This document shows positions 17,598 through 27,163 of a DNA stretch of 64,000 nucleotides, piece by piece. The stretch comes from Candidatus Bathyarchaeota archaeon (GTDB lineage: Archaea; Thermoproteota; Bathyarchaeia; Bathyarchaeales; Bathycorpusculaceae). A program made the position numbers and the translations under genes. Within the stretch, counting starts at the first letter, position 1; every line of letters begins with the position of its first letter. The stretch lies in the NCBI GenBank assembly GCA_026014735.1, contig JAOZHT010000002.1:744001-808000 (forward strand), read 5' to 3'. A model generated the notes under the pieces. It did no database searches and was not told the DNA's origin. It saw only the letters and a program-made list of their open reading frames with translations.

Positions 17598-17897
17598 AAA
17601 ACTCACCAGAAATCAACCTTTTCCAAAGCAGAAAACCCCTAATATACCTTGCCTTCAGGGAATGAAGCCAACATGCCAGCCTATCCGCGGCAACTGCAAG
17701 GAGCCGCCAACAAAGCCGCTGCATCTGCCCAGCAAAACCGATGCCCCGCCCATAAATGCCCAGAGCAGCCAAAAAAACCTCAGCAAACGCCTCAGTATAA
17801 ATAAGGGGCCTATCATTTGGCAAAGCAACAGCGCACCACGCTCTGGCAAGCTAGTGCTTATTACCATGCCTGCCTTTACATTTTATGGTGATTTTAA

Positions 17898-18401
17898 TTG
17901 TCTAAAACTGACGAGAACCTAAAAGCCGCCTTCGCAGGCGAATCCCAAGCAAACCGCCTCTACCTTGCGTTTGCCAAAGCCGCAGAGAAAGAGGGTTTCC
18001 CCCAGATTGCCAAGCTCTTCAAAGCCGCGGCGGAAGCCGAAACCATCCATGCCCACGCTCACCTCCGCGTGATGGGCAACGTTAAATCCACAGCGGAGAA
18101 CCTGAGCACCGCCGTTACAGGCGAAACCTACGAGTTCAAGCAAATGTACCCCCAATTCATCGAGCAAGCTAAAGCCGATGCAAACAAAGCCGCGCTTGTA
18201 AGCTTTGACTACGCCAACAAAGTCGAGCAGGTCCACGCGGAACTCTACCAGAAAGCAATCGAATCCGCTAAAGCCAAAAAGGACATGCCCTCAGCCCCCA
18301 TCTACGTGTGCCCAGTCTGCGGCGACACATTCGTGGGCGATGCCCCCGACAAATGCCCCGTCTGCGGTTTACCTAAAGCCCGATTCACAAAAATCGAGTA
18401 A
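17898..18401 (+). CDS. rbr: Rubrerythrin
   Basis: This peroxide-reducing diiron protein of anaerobes has 167 residues. The four-helix domain carries the ligand motifs GESQANRLY, EAETIHAHAH and DYANKVEQVHAE. The C-terminal rubredoxin-like domain has two CPxCG knuckles (CPVCGDTF and CPVCGLP) that hold one iron. The start is TTG 17898 with GGTGA upstream. It is divergent from sod, which suggests joint control of superoxide and peroxide removal. Confidence 0.94.
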   Translation: MSKTDENLKAAFAGESQANRLYLAFAKAAEKEGFPQIAKLFKAAAEAETIHAHAHLRVMGNVKSTAENLSTAVTGETYEFKQMYPQFIEQAKADANKAALVSFDYANKVEQVHAELYQKAIESAKAKKDMPSAPIYVCPVCGDTFVGDAPDKCPVCGLPKARFTKIE

Positions 18402-18406
18402 ACACT

Positions 18407-18430
18407 CTTTTTCAATTTTTTATTTTATCT
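18407..18430 (+). terminator. T-rich terminator after rubrerythrin
   Basis: Runs of T (CTTTTTC, ATTTTTTATTTTAT) follow six bases after the rubrerythrin stop. Archaeal RNA polymerase stops at such U-tracts, so this is a good intrinsic terminator. Confidence 0.55.
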
Positions 18431-18468
18431 AAAAAAGGTTTAGCGGCAGCTACAAAAAAGAGAAAGGG

Positions 18469-19656
18469 TTAGGTTTTGATTTTGCGGGCTATCTGTACGC
18501 CCCAGTCAAAGCAGCCCTTGAGTTCTTCCTCGCTGGGCACCCACTTCAGCTCCAAAGACGGCTCAGCAACCTCAAAACCCACTTCCTTTGCCATCTTCAC
18601 CATATCCTTCACTGCGCCGCCGCCCCAGCCAAACGAGCCAAAAAAGCTCCAGATTTTGCCTTTAGGCTTAAGCCCCGTGATGTAGGTGAGGAATCCGCCG
18701 ACGGTGGGGAACATGCCGTTGTTAAGTGTAGGCGACCCCACAAGGACCGCTTTGGCTTCAAGGATTTCGGTGACTCCCTCAGAATTGGGGCATGACCGCA
18801 GCTTAACCATCTTCACATCCACGCCTTCACTTGCGATTCCCTCCGCGATGGAACGCGCCATCTTATCGGTGCTATGCCACATCGTATCGTAGACTATGAC
18901 GGCTTTGTTTTTGGCTGCGCCGCTGCTCCACTGCAGATAGGCATTGATGATTTTCATGGGGTCCTTGCGCCAGATGACGCCGTGGCTTGGCGCGATGATG
19001 TCGATGGGGATTTTCATGGCGACGACCTCATGGATTTTGCGGGTGACAAGCGAACCCAGCGGCATCAGGATGTTCGCGTAGTAGGTGGTGGCTTCCTCCA
19101 TCAGCACATGCTCGTCAACTTGGTCATCGAACCGCTCAGAGGTGGCGAGGTGCTGACCAAACGCGTCGTTACACAACAAAACCTTATCCTCAACCAGATA
19201 AGTGAACATGCTGTCGGGCCAATGCAGCATCGGAGCCTCCACAAACCGCAGGGTCTTGCGGCCCAATTTGAGTTCATCACCTGACTTCACGGTTTCTATG
19301 CGGACAAACTCGCTGCCGAAATGCTTTATGATCTCTTCTTTGCCCCGCTGCGTCGAAAGGATCTTCGCGTTAGGCGCCAACTTGGCAATCACGGGCAAAC
19401 TGCTGGAATGATCCATCTCCACATGGTTAACGATGATGTAGTCGATTTTCTCAAGCGGAGTATGCTCCTTGATTTTACTAACAAGCTCACTGGCAAAGGG
19501 GTATTTGACGGTGTCAACAAGGACTGTTTTATCGTCCTCTATGAGGTAAGCGTTGTAGGTGGTGCCGCGGTTGGTTACGTAACCATGGAAGTCCCGTATG
19601 TCCCAGTCGACGACGCCGACCCAGCTTACGCCTTCTTTAAGGGTGACTTTAACCAT
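18469..19656 (-). CDS. fprA: Flavodiiron protein (F420H2 or rubredoxin:oxygen oxidoreductase)
   Basis: The 395-residue A-type flavoprotein reduces oxygen to water. The N-terminal metallo-beta-lactamase-like domain has the diiron ligands HVEMDH (His78, Glu80, Asp82, His83), His145 in MLHWPDSM, Asp164 in NDAFGQH and His225 in PSHGVIW. The C-terminal flavodoxin domain (about 250-395) has VIVYDTMWHSTDKMA at the FMN phosphate loop and SFGWGGGAV. In an archaeon with H4MPT chemistry, F420H2 may be the donor, but rubredoxin is also possible. It is divergent from the disulfide oxidoreductase gene. Confidence 0.93.
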   Translation of the reverse strand: MVKVTLKEGVSWVGVVDWDIRDFHGYVTNRGTTYNAYLIEDDKTVLVDTVKYPFASELVSKIKEHTPLEKIDYIIVNHVEMDHSSSLPVIAKLAPNAKILSTQRGKEEIIKHFGSEFVRIETVKSGDELKLGRKTLRFVEAPMLHWPDSMFTYLVEDKVLLCNDAFGQHLATSERFDDQVDEHVLMEEATTYYANILMPLGSLVTRKIHEVVAMKIPIDIIAPSHGVIWRKDPMKIINAYLQWSSGAAKNKAVIVYDTMWHSTDKMARSIAEGIASEGVDVKMVKLRSCPNSEGVTEILEAKAVLVGSPTLNNGMFPTVGGFLTYITGLKPKGKIWSFFGSFGWGGGAVKDMVKMAKEVGFEVAEPSLELKWVPSEEELKGCFDWGVQIARKIKT

Positions 19657-19713
19657 AATTTTATTCGCTCCAAAACAGGTAGAAGTCTATCAAAAAGAAC
19701 TCAGCGCCAACCT

Positions 19714-19721
19714 CTTATAAC
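19714..19721 (-). promoter_or_regulatory. BRE/TATA promoter of fprA
   Basis: On the minus strand CGAAAGTGTTATAAG gives a purine-rich BRE followed by TATA, about 58 bp before the fprA start. It lies back to back with the promoter of the disulfide oxidoreductase gene. Confidence 0.55.
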
Positions 19722-19747
19722 ACTTTCGTTTAGGCAGCAGCTTAAAG

Positions 19748-19755
19748 TTATATGC
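19748..19755 (+). promoter_or_regulatory. BRE/TATA promoter of the disulfide oxidoreductase gene
   Basis: CTTAAAG followed by TTATATGC fits a BRE/TATA pair about 60 bp before the TTG start. It is only about 27 bp from the divergent fprA TATA box. Confidence 0.5.
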
Positions 19756-19811
19756 TACAGAAACCAAGTATTCTGTGAAGCCGCAAGGCAGGTTTTGTGG
19801 AGGAAAAAATT

Positions 19812-20459
19812 TTGAGTTTACTACCTGACGACAAAAAAGAGCTCCTGAAAAAGGATTTCCAAGAGAAACTCGTGGACCCCGTTAAGCTAGTTATGTTTAC
19901 GCAGGAGACCGAGTGCCGCTACTGCAATGACACCCGCAGACTCACCGAAGACATCGTCGGCCTCAGCGACAAGTTATCTGCGGAAATCTATGACTTCGTA
20001 AAAGACGCCGACAAAGCCAAAGCACTGGGCATCGAGCGGATTCCAGCGTTGGCGGTGATCGGCAAAAAGGACTATGGCGTACGCATCTACGGCATCCCCT
20101 ACGGCTACGAACTGCAGACCCTAATCGAAGCCATAACCACCGTATCAAAAGGCACCACGGACCTCTCCGAGAAAACCAAAACAGTACTCAAAGACATCAT
20201 GGTGCCCGTGAACATCAAGGTCTTCGTAAGCCTCACCTGCCCACATTGCCCCTTCGCCGCCGCGGTGGCTCATAAACTCGCCGTGGAATGTGACCTCATC
20301 AAAGCCGACGTAATCGACAGCACAGAATTCCCCGACCTTGCCCTCAAATACAACGTTATAGGCGTCCCCAAAGTAATAATCAACGAAACAACCGACTTCG
20401 TGGGGGCATTCAACGAGGACCTCTTCGCCGAGCATGTGCTGCTGGGAACACTAAAATAA
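19812..20459 (+). CDS. pdo: Protein disulfide oxidoreductase, double thioredoxin fold
   Basis: The protein of about 215 residues has two thioredoxin/glutaredoxin units with active sites CRYC (residues 35-38) and CPHC (143-146), the hallmark of PDO proteins. These form, reduce or shuffle protein disulfides in the cytoplasm. The cis-prolines lie in RIPALAV and GVPKVII. I chose TTG 19812 because GTGGAGG stands eight bases upstream; a GTG at 19797 would add five residues. The opposite-strand frames are shadows. It closes the redox cluster starting with sod. Confidence 0.92.
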   Translation: MSLLPDDKKELLKKDFQEKLVDPVKLVMFTQETECRYCNDTRRLTEDIVGLSDKLSAEIYDFVKDADKAKALGIERIPALAVIGKKDYGVRIYGIPYGYELQTLIEAITTVSKGTTDLSEKTKTVLKDIMVPVNIKVFVSLTCPHCPFAAAVAHKLAVECDLIKADVIDSTEFPDLALKYNVIGVPKVIINETTDFVGAFNEDLFAEHVLLGTLK

Positions 20460-20510
20460 CAAGCGTAAACCAAAAAATGGTAATCTAAAAAAGGAAAAGG
20501 AAAGGCGGTT

Positions 20511-20750
20511 TTAGTGACCGCCGCAGCCGCAGCAGCTACCGCAGCTTTCGGTGTCTTCGCCTTCATGATGATGGTGATGGGTGTGGTGCTGGTCAGCTGA
20601 GACTTCAGCGTTAATGTAGAGTTCGGGTTCCTCCTCGAAAGCAGCTTTGCATCCGGGTGCACAGAAGTAGTAGGTTTTGCCTTTGTAAACGGTTTTCCAC
20701 TTTGCAGTCTTGGGGTCAACATCCATTTTGCAAACTAAGTCTATTGCCAT
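20511..20750 (-). CDS. YHS-domain metal-binding protein with His- and Cys-rich tail
   Basis: The first 46 of 79 residues form a YHS domain (VCKMDVDPKTA, YYFCAPGCKAAFEEEP), the small copper/heavy-metal binding module often linked to P-type ATPases. The tail is HHTHHHHHEGED followed by SCGSCCGCGGH, which offers many more metal ligands. It starts 36 bp after the copper ATPase gene on the same strand, so the two probably form an operon. It may act as a cytoplasmic copper chaperone or buffer for the pump. Confidence 0.85.
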   Translation of the reverse strand: MAIDLVCKMDVDPKTAKWKTVYKGKTYYFCAPGCKAAFEEEPELYINAEVSADQHHTHHHHHEGEDTESCGSCCGCGGH

Positions 20751-20786
20751 ACATAATTCACCTCCAAAACATTGGTTTTGGGTTAC

Positions 20787-23207
20787 TTAGAGTTTTGGTT
20801 TAAACCTCCGCAGAAGCGACGCATTCGTCACCACGGTAACGGAGCTGCTTGCCATAGCCGCCGCAGCCCATATGGGGTCAAAGAGAACATGCAGAATCGG
20901 ATAGAACGCGCCCGCCGCCAACGGTACAAGCAGGATGTTGTAGAAGAACGCCCAGAAGAGGTTCTGGCGAATCTTACGCATCGTAGCTTGGCTAAGCTGT
21001 ATGGCCACCACCACATCCCGCAGGTCATTTTTGATAAGCACAATGTCGCCTGTCTCCACCGCCACATCTGTGCCGGTGCCCACGGCGATGCCGATGTTTG
21101 CCTGCGCCAACGCGGGTGCATCGTTGATGCCGTCGCCCACCATAGCCACCACCTTGCCCTCTGCTTGAAGCCGCTTGATTTCGCTGGCTTTATCGCCGGG
21201 CAGCACCTCCGCCACCACGCGGTCAACCCCGACTTGGGCAGCGATGGCTTGGGCGGTGCGCTGGTTATCGCCTGTGAGCATGATGACTTCCAACCCCATC
21301 TCTCGAAGCGCATGTACGGCTTCGGCGGAATGCTCCTTTAACGTGTCCGCAACCGCTATTAGCCCGGCAGCTTTGCCGTCGACGGATAACAGCATCGCGG
21401 TTTTACCCTCTGCCTCAAACGCCGCCATCTTGGCCTCAAATTCGCTGATGGGAACGCTGTTGGCCTCCATGAGTTTGCGGTTGCCCAAAAGCACCCTTGC
21501 GGATCGGTATTGGACTTCGACGCCCTGCCCGGGGATGGCATTGAAGTCGTCAGGGTCCTCGAGGCTGAGGCCTTTTTTGGCGGCTAGTTTAACGATGGCT
21601 TCGCCCAGCGGATGCTCAGAGTTCTTCTCGGCGACGGCAGCGTACTCGAGAATCTGGGTTTGGGTGAAGGCTCTGTCAGCTACGATGTCGGTTACTTCCG
21701 GTTCACCCTTGGTGAGGGTGCCTGTTTTATCGAATACGACGGCTCGAAGCTTATGCGCCGTCTCCAGCGCCTCACCGCTTTTGATCAAGATCCCGTTTTC
21801 AGCGCCTTTTCCGACACCGACCATTATAGCTGTCGGAGTAGCCAGCCCCAAAGCGCAGGGGCAAGCGACAATCAACACGGCGATGAACACTGTAAGCGAG
21901 AAAATGTAGGTTTCCCCTACCAAAAAGTACCAGACAAACGCCGACAACGTCGCAATCGAGATGATGGCGGGAACAAAGTAGCCTGCCGCTATGTCGGCTA
22001 TCCGCTGCACAGGCGCCTTAGACGTCAACGCATCCTCAACGAGGCTGATGATTTGGGCTAATGCGGTGTCTTTTCCGACCTTCGTTGCCTCGAACTTGAG
22101 CACACCGGTCTTGTTGAAGGTGGCGCCAATCACCTGGTCGCCCTTGCGCTTCTCAACTGGGAGGCTCTCGCCCGTGATAACCTTCTCATCCACCCCCGAG
22201 TAACCCTCCACAACGACGCCGTCAACAGGGATTTTCTCGCCGGGACGCACAACCACCACATCGCCGACAACCACCTCCTCCACAGGCAACTCCACCTCGA
22301 CGCCGCCATGGATCACACGGGCGGTTTTCGCCTGCAGCCCCATGATTTTCCGAATAGCCTCCGAGGTTCGGCCCTTGGCGACGGCGTCTAGTAGTTTGCC
22401 GATTAAGATGAAGGTCATAATCATCGTGGAGGTGTCGAAGAATACGGCTCCGCTGGGGAAAATACTGGGGGCAAAAGTGACGACGGCACTGTATATGTAT
22501 GCGGTGGAGGTGCCCATCGCGATGAGGGTATCCATGTTGGCGGTTTTGTTGCGTAATCCCTTGTAGGCGCCGACATAGAAGGTCCAACCTACCACGAACT
22601 GCACGGGCGTAGCCAGGATGAACATTAAGATGTTGTTTTGCTCCATCGGCAGAGGCGAAAACCACATCAAAACCATAATGGGAACAGTTAACGAGATGCT
22701 GGCGACTAAGAGCAGTTTGAGGTGGCGGATGTGGCTTTGGCGCGCCTTAGCTTCTGCATCCAACGCGGTCTTCTGCTGCGGCTCAACCACGTCGTAGCCC
22801 ACGTCGCGGATGGCTTTTTTGATGGCGGGTAGGCTTATCTGCTGGGGGTTATATTCGACAAGCACGTTTTCCAGGGCGAAGTTCACGATGGCGCTGTAGA
22901 TGCCTTCTTTGGGCTGGAGGGCTTTCTCGATGGTTTTAGCGCAGTTAATGCAGGTCATGCCTGCGATTTGCAACGCCACTTTTTCGTGGATTACTCGGTA
23001 GCCGATTTGGTTGATGGTGTCTTCGATGGTTTTCTGGCTGATGAGGTCGGGGTTGTAGTCGATGATGGCTTTCTCCGCGGCTAAGTTAACGGTGGCTTGG
23101 ACGACGCCGCTTTGTTTGCTGAGGGCTTTCTCTATGGCGCGTGCGCAGTTTACGCAGCTCATGCCGCCGATGCTTAGGACGATTTTTCTGGTTTTTTGTG
23201 TGCTCAA
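20787..23207 (-). CDS. copA: Copper-exporting P-type ATPase
   Basis: The 806-residue P1B-ATPase pumps Cu+ out of the cell. It has two N-terminal HMA domains (GMSCVNC with Cys18/Cys21; GMTCINC with Cys86/Cys89), about eight membrane helices, the ion-binding CPC in [12 protein letters not shown], the phosphorylation site DKTGTLT, the [10 protein letters not shown] histidine-proline motif and [12 protein letters not shown]. The start is TTG 23207. It is followed by the YHS protein. Silver could also be a substrate, but CPC plus the HMA pair is standard for copper. Confidence 0.96.
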   Translation of the reverse strand: MSTQKTRKIVLSIGGMSCVNCARAIEKALSKQSGVVQATVNLAAEKAIIDYNPDLISQKTIEDTINQIGYRVIHEKVALQIAGMTCINCAKTIEKALQPKEGIYSAIVNFALENVLVEYNPQQISLPAIKKAIRDVGYDVVEPQQKTALDAEAKARQSHIRHLKLLLVASISLTVPIMVLMWFSPLPMEQNNILMFILATPVQFVVGWTFYVGAYKGLRNKTANMDTLIAMGTSTAYIYSAVVTFAPSIFPSGAVFFDTSTMIMTFILIGKLLDAVAKGRTSEAIRKIMGLQAKTARVIHGGVEVELPVEEVVVGDVVVVRPGEKIPVDGVVVEGYSGVDEKVITGESLPVEKRKGDQVIGATFNKTGVLKFEATKVGKDTALAQIISLVEDALTSKAPVQRIADIAAGYFVPAIISIATLSAFVWYFLVGETYIFSLTVFIAVLIVACPCALGLATPTAIMVGVGKGAENGILIKSGEALETAHKLRAVVFDKTGTLTKGEPEVTDIVADRAFTQTQILEYAAVAEKNSEHPLGEAIVKLAAKKGLSLEDPDDFNAIPGQGVEVQYRSARVLLGNRKLMEANSVPISEFEAKMAAFEAEGKTAMLLSVDGKAAGLIAVADTLKEHSAEAVHALREMGLEVIMLTGDNQRTAQAIAAQVGVDRVVAEVLPGDKASEIKRLQAEGKVVAMVGDGINDAPALAQANIGIAVGTGTDVAVETGDIVLIKNDLRDVVVAIQLSQATMRKIRQNLFWAFFYNILLVPLAAGAFYPILHVLFDPIWAAAAMASSSVTVVTNASLLRRFKPKL

Positions 23208-23256
23208 AAAATGGTGCCCCCTCTGGTTGGTGTATGTTTAATGTGGTTTAGCAACC

Positions 23257-23287
23257 GATATAAGTATTTCTAAATAAGATATATCTT
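23257..23287 (-). promoter_or_regulatory. copA promoter with upstream palindrome
   Basis: On the minus strand CTTATATC (23257-23264) is a TATA box about 50 bp before the TTG start. The perfect 12-bp palindrome AAGATATATCTT (23276-23287) lies just upstream of it and could bind a metal-responsive repressor or activator. No regulator gene is adjacent. Confidence 0.5.
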
Positions 23288-23348
23288 CTCAATAATAAAC
23301 TAGGGGCAAAGCCAACACTACCCACACCCCAACAAACCAAACAAGCCC

Positions 23349-23624
23349 TCAATCAATCCGCTTAATAATATGATACCCAAACTGCGTCTTCACAGGCCCA
23401 GAAACCTGCCCCTTCTCAAGCGCAAACGCAGCCTTCTCAAACTCCTTAACCATCTTGCCGCGGGTAAAAGTTCCCAGGTCTCCGCCCTTCTTGCCTGAAG
23501 AGCAAAGAGAAACCTGCTTGGCGACTTCGCCGAATTTTTCTCCCTTGTCAAGGCGTGCTTTAACTGCGTTGGCTTCTGTGAGGGTTTTGACGAGTATGTG
23601 GCAGCAATGTGCTTTGGTTGACAT
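23349..23624 (-). CDS. Parvulin-type peptidyl-prolyl isomerase
   Basis: Starting at ATG 23624 the protein has 91 residues, the usual size of free-standing archaeal parvulins. These speed proline cis/trans isomerisation during folding. It shows [10 protein letters not shown] with the conserved histidine, [24 protein letters not shown] and GYHIIKR. The frame is open 42 codons further upstream, but that part is unlike the family. It is a single cytoplasmic gene. Confidence 0.9.
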   Translation of the reverse strand: MSTKAHCCHILVKTLTEANAVKARLDKGEKFGEVAKQVSLCSSGKKGGDLGTFTRGKMVKEFEKAAFALEKGQVSGPVKTQFGYHIIKRID

Positions 23625-23857
23625 GGCTTTTTCTTTGGGTAAATGGGCATATAACTCTTCCCTGAACACGGGGGCTTTTCCATGGATTTGAGCGTAATGT
23701 GTAGGTTTAGTTAAACCTTTACATGGATCATTTGGGGTGGACTGCTGCAAATTTACATTTAGCTGTTAAATCGTCGGGTATGCGTGCAGGCGCTACTTCG
23801 AAGTTCGAAGTAACCAAGGCAGATACCGTTAATACAAAAGCAACCCATAGGTTAGCC

Positions 23858-23968
23858 ATGCAAAGCAAGAACACAATCGAAAACATCGACGAGGAACAAC
23901 AACTCGACCGCATCACAGCCGAGCAACTGGCAAGAATAATCGAGTTCCTGCGCAACCTAGAAGATTAA
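23858..23968 (+). CDS. Possible small acidic helical protein
   Basis: A frame from ATG 23858 encodes 36 residues, ending in a clear amphipathic helix (ITAEQLARIIEFLRNLED). An upstream ATG at 23780 is in frame and would give 62 residues. It has the look of a small regulatory or adaptor peptide; translation is unproven and no family is recognised. Confidence 0.38.
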   Translation: MQSKNTIENIDEEQQLDRITAEQLARIIEFLRNLED

Positions 23969-24057
23969 CCTCCCTTTTAGCCAGGCACCTAAAAATTGCT
24001 TTAATGCCACAATATATGAATTCAGTCTAGAAACTATAGGATAAACAGGGTAGAGAA

Positions 24058-24339
24058 TTAGGCTGCCATAACCAGCACCCACTTCACGGAGCCGCAGTTT
24101 CGGCACGGCGGGAACGTCTCAGATTTAGAGAGGGGTATGGTGGATTTCTCGCCTTTTGCCTTACAGAAGTGAGCGTATAGGCCTGACTGCGGGTTCTTTT
24201 CGCCTGTTCGGAAAAACTTTTGTTTTTTCGGTTCCTTGGCTGCTTTTTTGGTCGGGGTTGCTTTTGGTTTTGCGGTTTTGGGGGTTTTTGCTGCTGGTTT
24301 TGGTTTGGCTGGTTTAGTTTTTTTCTGTGGCATCTGCAA
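24058..24339 (-). CDS. YjzC-like protein with Lys/Pro/Ala-rich arm
   Basis: The 93-residue protein has a basic low-complexity N-terminus of about 40 residues (repeats of KPAKPK and KTAKPK type). A compact C-terminal unit follows, FFRTGEKNPQSGLYAHFC, IPLSKSETFPPCRNCG and VKWVL, with three cysteines and one histidine that could hold zinc. The GEKxPxSGxY...FPPC layout resembles the small bacterial YjzC family of unknown function. The basic arm suggests nucleic-acid contact, by inference. Confidence 0.6.
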   Translation of the reverse strand: MQMPQKKTKPAKPKPAAKTPKTAKPKATPTKKAAKEPKKQKFFRTGEKNPQSGLYAHFCKAKGEKSTIPLSKSETFPPCRNCGSVKWVLVMAA

Positions 24340-24405
24340 TCGTTTATTGTTGGGCGGTATTTGATTATAAGCTTTGCTAAGGGCTCGGTTTCAGTAAAGA
24401 GGCAG

Positions 24406-25020
24406 CTAGAGGACTTTCATGAGGGTTTCCATGTTGAATATGGTGTTTGCGCAGCCGTTTTTGATCAGCGGAATACCTTGGCCGGGCATCTCCATGCTTT
24501 CAAGCAGGTGGCTCATCAGCTTCATTTCTTCCCCGCATGCCACGCCCACAATGCCCTCATAGCAGCTGCTTTTGAGGATTTTTGGGATACAGGAGCCGCC
24601 GGGCAAAAGGTAGACGTCATATCCTCTGCTGCGGGCATACTGGTCGGCTTTGTTCACTAAGCAGTCCTCGGAGCAATGCGCGCACGTATAGGAGGGAATG
24701 TTGGCGTCAAAGTTAGCTTTACATCGGCTATCCATGTATTTGCGGCTGCAATGCGGCAGAAAAAGCGCTCTTTTCTTGGTTTGAACAAACCGTTCCCGCT
24801 CCATCATGTTGATTGCCTGCAGATCAAGCAGGTCCTCAAGTAGAAGCACAGCGTCAGATAGGTTAAGACCCGTGGCTTCTTGGATTCGGAATTTCTCGAT
24901 AAGGTCATGAGCGGTTTTAAAGAAGGTTTTATGCATGCCCCTTTGGTAGCTAATCAACGTTAACTCGGTGAAGAAAAAACGCGGAACCTTCGATAAATCG
25001 AAAGTGAACTTATAGGGCAT
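24406..25020 (-). CDS. DUF116 family protein
   Basis: The 204-residue protein shows the cysteine-rich pattern of DUF116: FLPHCSRKYMDSRC, YTCAHCSEDCLVNKADQYA, then LLPGGSC, VGVACGEEMKLM, and a C-terminal GCANTIFNMETLMKVL. The conserved cysteines suggest a metal or Fe-S site, and family members are found in anaerobes near biotin/lipoate-like or formate metabolism genes, but no function is proven. It overlaps nothing and is followed by no partner gene. Confidence 0.75.
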   Translation of the reverse strand: MPYKFTFDLSKVPRFFFTELTLISYQRGMHKTFFKTAHDLIEKFRIQEATGLNLSDAVLLLEDLLDLQAINMMERERFVQTKKRALFLPHCSRKYMDSRCKANFDANIPSYTCAHCSEDCLVNKADQYARSRGYDVYLLPGGSCIPKILKSSCYEGIVGVACGEEMKLMSHLLESMEMPGQGIPLIKNGCANTIFNMETLMKVL

Positions 25021-25056
25021 AAGGTAGATAGAGTTTTTTGAGACTTAAAAGAATAC

Positions 25057-25359
25057 CTATGGGGGCACATGTGGATCGGAAGGTTTTTTCTTATCTGCAT
25101 CCGAACCCAAAAGGTCCCGGATGTCTTTGAGGTCCCCGCGGAGCCGCTCCACCTCAGCTTCAAGGTCGCTGGCCCGTGACTCAACATCCTGCTTTAACTG
25201 TTCAAGGCCACCGTTAAGTTCAGATCCGGATTCAAGCCGCTGCAGGTTCTGATGAAGCTTTGCGGTTACCTGCCGCAGATTCACCTCTACCTGTTTGAGT
25301 TTAGCAACGGTCTCCTTGATCGGGGGCGCACCTTTACGTTCAACGTTGGATTTATCCAT
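25057..25359 (-). CDS. Predicted coiled-coil protein
   Basis: About 100 residues from ATG 25359 form one long heptad-rich helix (KETVAKLKQVEVNLRQVTAK, LEQLKQDVESRASDLEAEVE) followed by a proline-rich polar tail (KKKPSDPHVPP). I do not recognise a family. It lies between tfb and the DUF116 gene, all reading leftward, and could be in the tfb transcript. Such proteins may act as scaffolds. Confidence 0.55.
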   Translation of the reverse strand: MDKSNVERKGAPPIKETVAKLKQVEVNLRQVTAKLHQNLQRLESGSELNGGLEQLKQDVESRASDLEAEVERLRGDLKDIRDLLGSDADKKKPSDPHVPP

Positions 25360-25396
25360 TAGTGGACAGCCCAAAAAGTAAATGGTGGAAAGGGAG

Positions 25397-26371
25397 CTAA
25401 ATGCTTATCTGGAACATCAAGCGCTCCACAAGTTCCTTGTAGCGATTCCGAATAGTCACCTCAGTAACCTGCGCGATCTCCGCGATTTCCCGCTGTGTCT
25501 TGCGCTCCCCCGTCAAAACCGACGCCACATAACTTGCCGCAGCAGCAATGCCTGTTGGTCCTCTACCCGACGTCAACTTGAGTTCTTTAGCTGAAGCCAA
25601 AATTTTATGGGCAATCTCCTCAACTTTTCCCTGCATGGTAAGTTGGTTGGAGAATTTGGTGATGTATTGACTGGGCCGTAGCGGCGGGATGGCGTAGTTG
25701 AGTTCGCGGATGAGGAAGCGGTAGCTTCGCCCCACCTCTTTCTTGTTAACTGTGGATGCCTGCGAAATCTCATCAAGTGTGCGGGGTAACCCGCATTGCC
25801 TGCAAGCCAAGTAAAGCGCCGCTGACGTGACGCCCTGGATGGATCTTCCGCGGATAAGCCGTTCCTTGACGGCTTTGCGGTAAATGACCGAGGCGGTTTC
25901 CAGGATGTTTTTAGGCAAATTGAGGTTATTGGATATCTTGGTGATTTCTGAGAGAGCAAACGCGAGGTTACGTTCAGTTGCATCTGAAACGCGGATGCGG
26001 CGCTGCCATTTGCGGAGGCGGTAAACCTGCGCTTTCTGCCCCGGCGAGAGGCTTTTGCCATAGATGTCGCGGTCATGCCAATCGATGGTTGTGGATAAGC
26101 CTTTATCATGTATGGTGTAGGTTAAGGGGGCGCCGACGCGGGTGCGTTTGGAGCGTTGCTCATCGTCGAAGGCACGCCACTCGGGGCCTCGATCCGTGAG
26201 TTTTTGCTGCACAACCACGCCGCAGTCCATACAGACGATTTCGGCGGCTTCAGAATCATGCATAAGGCGGACGCTTCCGCATTCAGGGCATGCTCGAGCT
26301 TTAGGAGGCTCGGTTCGGTTTGGAGTTTGCTCTTGATCTACTTCATCTTGTAACTTGCTGTCTCTGATCAT
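25397..26371 (-). CDS. tfb: Transcription initiation factor TFB
   Basis: TFB recruits RNA polymerase to TBP-bound promoters. The N-terminal zinc ribbon uses Cys28, Cys31, Cys47 and Cys50 ([13 protein letters not shown]), followed by the B-finger region (GPEWRAF) and two cyclin folds (about residues 120-220 and 225-320) with [17 protein letters not shown] and [16 protein letters not shown]; the final helix-turn-helix ([12 protein letters not shown]) reads the BRE. The length of 324 is normal. It overlaps the end of gar1 by 29 bp, a conserved archaeal gene pair. Confidence 0.97.
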   Translation of the reverse strand: MIRDSKLQDEVDQEQTPNRTEPPKARACPECGSVRLMHDSEAAEIVCMDCGVVVQQKLTDRGPEWRAFDDEQRSKRTRVGAPLTYTIHDKGLSTTIDWHDRDIYGKSLSPGQKAQVYRLRKWQRRIRVSDATERNLAFALSEITKISNNLNLPKNILETASVIYRKAVKERLIRGRSIQGVTSAALYLACRQCGLPRTLDEISQASTVNKKEVGRSYRFLIRELNYAIPPLRPSQYITKFSNQLTMQGKVEEIAHKILASAKELKLTSGRGPTGIAAAASYVASVLTGERKTQREIAEIAQVTEVTIRNRYKELVERLMFQISI

Positions 26372-26627
26372 TCTCTCTTTTACTCCGGTTTGATTTCGAG
26401 AGAAGCAAGTATGTCGGTTTATTGACTAACCTAGCGGGGTCTTTAACGGTGGGTTTAATCACTGCATACGGAGCTGAGACTGGACCAATAATATCAAAAA
26501 CTCTACCAACAACGTTGAGGTTCTCATCGACGACTTGGAGGCCGATTTTCGGGGGATTTTCTGTTTTTACAATAGCGTTTCCTGAAGGAGATACATTTGT
26601 TATCCTGCCCAATTTTTGCAAACGCAA
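26343..26627 (-). CDS. gar1: H/ACA RNA-protein complex component Gar1
   Basis: The 94-residue protein is a small beta-barrel with [37 protein letters not shown] and a basic tail. Gar1 helps the pseudouridine synthase Cbf5 in guide-RNA-directed modification of rRNA and tRNA. It directly precedes and overlaps tfb, an order known from many archaea. Confidence 0.9.
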   Translation of the reverse strand: MRLQKLGRITNVSPSGNAIVKTENPPKIGLQVVDENLNVVGRVFDIIGPVSAPYAVIKPTVKDPARLVNKPTYLLLSKSNRSKRENDQRQQVTR

Positions 26628-26720
26628 TTCCCCTCTCGAAACATGTACGAGACCGTATCAGCGCATTTAAACTTTCTGGCATCCATAGACTCCATGGTAC
26701 AAGTCGATGTTTTTCCAGTC

Positions 26721-26735
26721 GAAAGCTTATTAAAT
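26721..26735 (+). promoter_or_regulatory. BRE/TATA promoter of the L7Ae-S28e-L24e operon
   Basis: GAAAGCTTATTAAAT combines a purine-rich BRE and a TATA-like stretch about 47 bp upstream of the L7Ae ATG. A GGTGAGGC ribosome binding site follows at about 26768. Confidence 0.55.
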
Positions 26736-26781
26736 GTGAAGTGCGAGTATGACTGTGCCTTAAAAGGGTGAGGCTAAGAAT

Positions 26782-27162
26782 ATGTCAAAACCATTCTATG
26801 TAAAATATGAAGTCCCAAAAGAACTCGTAGATGCAGCCTATGAAGCCCTAACGATTGCTTCAAAATCAGGATCAGTTAGGAAAGGAACCAACGAAGCCAC
26901 CAAAGCCGTGGAACGCAGCCAAGCAAAACTCATCGTCATCGCCGAAGACGTCGACCCCCCAGAAGTCATCGCGCACCTCCCACTCCTCTGTGACGAACGC
27001 AAAATCCCATACGTCTTTGTTCCAAGCAAAGAGCAACTCGGCAAATCCATCGGCATCGATGTTCCATGTGCAGCAGCTTGCGTCATGAGAGAAGGCGAAG
27101 CAGCCGGCTTAATCAAAGAAATCGTAACACGGATCGACCAGGTTAAACGAGGCACTCAGTGA
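26782..27162 (+). CDS. rpl7ae: Ribosomal protein L7Ae
   Basis: The 126-residue protein binds kink-turns in 23S rRNA, box C/D and H/ACA guide RNAs and RNase P. Family motifs are [55 protein letters not shown] and a basic C-terminus. It leads a three-gene operon with S28e (1 bp gap) and L24e. Confidence 0.96.
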   Translation: MSKPFYVKYEVPKELVDAAYEALTIASKSGSVRKGTNEATKAVERSQAKLIVIAEDVDPPEVIAHLPLLCDERKIPYVFVPSKEQLGKSIGIDVPCAAACVMREGEAAGLIKEIVTRIDQVKRGTQ

Positions 27163-27163
27163 T

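Noticed and set aside
24220-24660. 146-residue plus-strand frame rich in Phe and Gly
   Set aside because: Shadow of the Lys/Pro/Ala-rich YjzC-like gene and of the DUF116 gene.
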